From an uncultured Lachnospiraceae bacterium (lineage in GTDB: Bacteria; Bacillota; Clostridia; Lachnospirales; Lachnospiraceae): a DNA stretch of 64,000 bases. How positions within the stretch are numbered: position 1 is the first letter of the stretch; each line of letters starts with the position of its first letter. Positions 61,801 through 64,000 of the stretch are shown piece by piece. The notes under the pieces were generated by a model that was not told the DNA's origin, did no database searches, and worked only from the letters and a program-made list of their open reading frames with translations. The stretch covers positions 1 through 64,000 of the forward strand of contig CAJTMC010000007.1 of NCBI GenBank assembly GCA_910577115.1, in the 5' to 3' direction. Made by a program: the position numbers and the translations under genes.

Positions 61801-64000
61801 CCGCCAATACTGTTCCATGTAAAGACCGCCTTGTATCCGTCATAGGAAGAAAGCACGAGCTTCGGCGCATCAATAGCACTTTCGACGCGTCTGCTGACAA
61901 CCTTTGATGTCTCCGTCCGATTGCCATATAGTGCCTCTACCTTATAAAAATACTGCCCTGCTTTTCTTTCCGAGAGGATATCCGTATACGCTCTTACGGA
62001 ACTGTCCGCCGTATAAATCAGTTGATAGTCGTTATTATTCTCAGACCTGTAAAGTTTATAGCTGTCCGCTCCCGTACATTTAGACCAGCGAATATGAACC
62101 CGCGGATTCTGTGTAAAATCCTGCGCTTTCTGAACCTCCGCTTCTTTTATCTCAGGCACGTAAACCACATCGTCACAATTTTTCGTAAGCACATTAATCC
62201 GAAACGTTCTGTTATTGTTGTAATTATCCTGCCATGAATTCAAGTCCGCACCGTAAAAGCTCTGCCCTTTGGCAATCACATGCTCTCCCTTGCAGCTTCT
62301 GTCATCGGAAGTATAGCTTCTGTCAAAGTACATGCTGGGCTTTGTATCCGGAAACGTAAGAACAACCGCCACGAAATCATCTGTATCCAATACAATCGGC
62401 GTTGTAAGCTCTATCGTGTGCATTCCCGCATACGTTGTAGTCCCTGTCTGCGGCGCATCAAGCATCGCTGTTCCGCTTGTCGGATCTGTCACCACACCAT
62501 CCTTTCGCACAGGGTTTTTATATATCTGAATCTCATAATCTACATTAGATGTTCCGATCAAAAATGACACTGCTGTCAGTTTTTCGCGTTCTGCATTTTC
62601 GCTTTTCATTTGATAAACCTGCGCCGCTCTACGAACGGCAATGGTCTTAGAGGAAAATGCCGTATTACCATAAAAATAATTGTTGTCATATTTTCCGGAA
62701 TCACAGACAGTAACTGCGTACACCGGATTTCCCGATCCGAGCGAAACATCCTCATATGACATGTAATAATATCCGTCGTCTCCTTTGTTCGCCCCCCAGC
62801 TGTTTCTGATAATCCATGCCCCGTTATTCTCAGGCATGATATCCTCCCTGAAATTCTCTTTTGGATAATCATCGTCCCAGCCTACTGCCATAATCGCATG
62901 ATTTGTTTTCGCACTGCCGGAGCCTCCGGCATTGTTGTAGTATGCTCCCGTATACTCATTGACGTATTTTGCGTCATTATAATATGACCATGACACCGCG
63001 CCATAGTCCATTATCATTTTCTTGACAACATTAACTGCCTCATCTTTATCTGTCTCTTCGGCAAAATTGTAGCGATATGCATTTTCCAGATATAATTTTG
63101 CATTCTGTGCCGCCGTCCGCTCCAGTGCATCAGGCAGTGAACTAGTCACATACGGATACGCGTCTTCATCTGCTCCGCCGTTCCAGTTCATTAAGCGGAC
63201 GACTCCTCTGATGTCGTTTCCCCCGTTCGTTAAATAATAGTCGGCAGGACTGGTCATTGTATCTTTGTTTGCATTATCCAGCGCATCATATCCCGTATTA
63301 TATCCAAAATATGCAAGGTGGCGCTCCGACAAGTCAATGCTATCCGCCACAGCTCCTATATCTCTGACCGCTGATACTTCCAGCGCGCCTGTCAGCGAAA
63401 AGCTCCAACAGGCTCCCCATCTTCCCTGATCCCTGACGGCGGGCAGATAGCCCTCCTGCCTTGCGTCATACTTTGTCGGAATTGCGCTTCTGGCCCTTCT
63501 GTTGTTAACCAGCGCATCTGTCAGCGCGCTTTGGTTTTCGTCATACGGAACGTTTTCCGGTTCCAACGCCTCCGGACAGGGATACTCGATTTCTTCCTCC
63601 ACTGTGCTTTCAGGCTCGGTTTCGATTTCCGTTTCCGGTTCGACTTCCGATACGCTTTCAGGCTCGGTTTCCGTTTCGACTTCCGATTCCCCCACAGATT
63701 CGCTTTCCTCTTCCGCCGTACTCTGTGTATTGCTTTCCGTTTCGGTATTTGTTTCTTCCTCTGTAATACGTTCTGTCTCAGAGTCCGTTCCAGACTCCGT
63801 TTCTTCACATACAGTATTCCGCATACCGGTTTCTGTTTCATCTGCGCTTTGAAGCTCGTCTGTTTCAACCCTTGTACTTTGCACATGGCTTTCCGTTTCA
63901 AATTCATAGATTTCCGATTTTTCTGTCTGCGTCTCTACCGGCTTTTGCTCCGTTTCTGCCGCATACAGGTTTGTTTCCGGCAGTGACGATGCCAGCAATA
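58854..64000 (-). CDS. secreted papain-like (C1 family) protease with FN3-like and surface repeats, 5' end outside window
   Basis: At least 1715 residues are visible; the frame runs off the window, where a leucine codon was read as a start, so the true start and most of the signal peptide are missing (it ends near LYAAE). Then an acidic Thr/Glu/Ser linker of about 150 residues; a C1 peptidase domain (about 175-440) with catalytic Cys in GRWGACWSF, His in TNHAIMAVGW and Asn in IIRNSWGANKGDDGYYYMS; a beta-rich lectin-like domain; seven or so fibronectin-III-like domains (about 640-1240); and C-terminal repeats with GVDYTVSYKNN and GKGSYTGT cores, the same module as in the galactanase. Probably a surface-attached extracellular protease. 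Confidence 0.9.
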   Translation of the reverse strand, partial: LLASSLPETNLYAAETEQKPVETQTEKSEIYEFETESHVQSTRVETDELQSADETETGMRNTVCEETESGTDSETERITEEETNTETESNTQSTAEEESESVGESEVETETEPESVSEVEPETEIETEPESTVEEEIEYPCPEALEPENVPYDENQSALTDALVNNRRARSAIPTKYDARQEGYLPAVRDQGRWGACWSFSLTGALEVSAVRDIGAVADSIDLSERHLAYFGYNTGYDALDNANKDTMTSPADYYLTNGGNDIRGVVRLMNWNGGADEDAYPYVTSSLPDALERTAAQNAKLYLENAYRYNFAEETDKDEAVNVVKKMIMDYGAVSWSYYNDAKYVNEYTGAYYNNAGGSGSAKTNHAIMAVGWDDDYPKENFREDIMPENNGAWIIRNSWGANKGDDGYYYMSYEDVSLGSGNPVYAVTVCDSGKYDNNYFYGNTAFSSKTIAVRRAAQVYQMKSENAEREKLTAVSFLIGTSNVDYEIQIYKNPVRKDGVVTDPTSGTAMLDAPQTGTTTYAGMHTIELTTPIVLDTDDFVAVVLTFPDTKPSMYFDRSYTSDDRSCKGEHVIAKGQSFYGADLNSWQDNYNNNRTFRINVLTKNCDDVVYVPEIKEAEVQKAQDFTQNPRVHIRWSKCTGADSYKLYRSENNNDYQLIYTADSSVRAYTDILSERKAGQYFYKVEALYGNRTETSKVVSRRVESAIDAPKLVLSSYDGYKAVFTWNSIGGADSYELWQLSGDGSEGGKEVHVADFAAGEEHSYTIDTDGWELGNYTYKMCAVHDGEQTQWGEACIYRNLIWTQNSYYRAYFEWLPVKGAVSYKLFHKVNGKTFSATVNDVKALMSMNSASYLPCDEHQYYVNAYDAAGKVIDTSTTITFRLVPDALVIESIEYDYANTTALTWSGGLGAEKIAIYRSENLSDDGERIAEVTADTNAEALHYYDKVYKGKTYYYSLLPIAIDHNGEPVEGKPVKYDKILTFPEAAIIETAQYTEESGVNLAWKEAKGAEGYLLERSDNAGKFSEITAIEGGAVTAYADKNVQRGNRYQYRILSYYTAEDKSRAVISPSDAATVEVLPEPVKISEITELKRENNRTRVSLSWDTVENAQSYAVYRSAASKQEAGSYACIADQITDRQYIDNTAAPDTSYCYKVIVTMNGLSSDPEQTTAERILTKPVLKALRMSADTVALIKDAKQEFKIVPIPAHYPYEKELVWTAFDENENPLEVVQKNDTIVINGTDGKEAFYLSDNTMHVVRDSDTAEITLKAQIDEISAQCSIFLYNNDFWVRGVKDLTYTGGKLTQDIAVYDGKQLLTEGVDYTVSYKNNVKVSTGQTVSSKKPAVIVKGKGSYTGTQTIPFEILPEPASDADKRSVLKVKVKNIGTITYEGTDVKPKPVITDGKKTLVEGTDYTLSYNNNKGAGKATVTISGINDYKGTRKVSFTINCNMQNDRLVHITLDTRNVPYAKGGAKPAVKVQCGSRLLKEGIDYKVSYKNNKAIASASGAKAPTVVITGKGYYKGKREAAFNIVQQDIGNLTLTPKVRTYTGKAGKYTTSFVITDTDGKNLSAGKDYDKASVVYTYAETGEPVGATDIVERGTTLRITVSAAKTGAYRGTVSGEYRISSYDIAKAKVTVAAQTYTGSAIKPDSASGVLVTYNGYGSGLTEGVDYIITGYDNNTNKGTAKLYITGIGGFGGTKTVRFKIQTRPFQWWWQN

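Noticed and set aside
63502..63986. Ser/Val-rich and Phe/Arg-rich plus-strand frames opposite the protease linker
   Set aside because: They are antisense to a low-complexity acidic linker and show no start signals or family match.

Overview
The window reads as a low-to-mid GC Firmicute chromosome, most likely Lachnospiraceae (Clostridia). The support is gene content rather than any marker RNA: GGAGG-type ribosome binding sites before almost every gene, MutS2, YhaM, a VanW-type protein, an Rpn-type PD-(D/E)XK transposase-family nuclease, an LPD28-type mobile-element gene, and very large secreted proteins with acidic Thr/Glu linkers and tandem cell-surface repeats. A sigma-D-type promoter and a chemotaxis protein suggest a motile genus (Roseburia/Agathobacter-like); the species is not determined. 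No rRNA, tRNA or CRISPR array was seen.

Layout. 1-4300 is accessory DNA: the tail of an unknown gene, a tcmP / three-Cys (Gp37/Gp68, DUF5131) cassette followed by an unreported 54-aa ORF, an Rpn-type nuclease, and a frameshifted LPD28-type gene. It abuts the 3' end of rlmD (rumA), a known kind of target for integrative elements, so this looks like an element/chromosome junction. 4298-13375 is mostly core: rlmD, yhaM-type exonuclease, a membrane-anchored HtrA-like protein lacking catalytic residues, a heptad-repeat small protein, a polytopic membrane protein and mutS2.

13459-20985 holds two convergent two-component systems. The second sits at the end of an operon VTC-type polyphosphate polymerase - DUF4956 membrane protein - DUF4353 lipoprotein - response regulator - histidine kinase. 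The promoter upstream carries 11-bp-phased direct repeats, the pattern bound by OmpR-family regulators. 21308-26411 is an SPFH / zinc-ribbon / coiled-coil membrane gene set resembling the Bacillus YdjGHI neighbourhood.

26528-35284: thioredoxin; a three-gene operon of unknown coiled-coil proteins (two are tandem paralogues) behind a near-consensus sigma-D promoter; a HAD phosphatase; metG; and a FIST sensor gene followed by a soluble chemotaxis transducer. 35349-40401: an RpiB-family isomerase, a small alarmone synthetase, DUF1934, GntR, ispE and GNAT genes.

40626-50057 carries a 2567-aa secreted GH53 endo-galactanase with carbohydrate-binding, FIVAR and eight surface repeats, then xylulokinase with a palindromic operator inside its promoter. 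50206-58834: a BrnT-type toxin with an antitoxin, an Lrp - aminotransferase - trmL operon, an AIR-synthase-like protein, VanW, a 36-aa membrane peptide, a TPR-like membrane protein, a DnaQ-type exonuclease, a GT2 glycosyltransferase and tadA. The window ends inside a secreted C1-family cysteine protease that shares the GH53 protein's surface repeats.

CDS starts were chosen by ribosome binding site and family alignment and are often shorter than the longest open frame.
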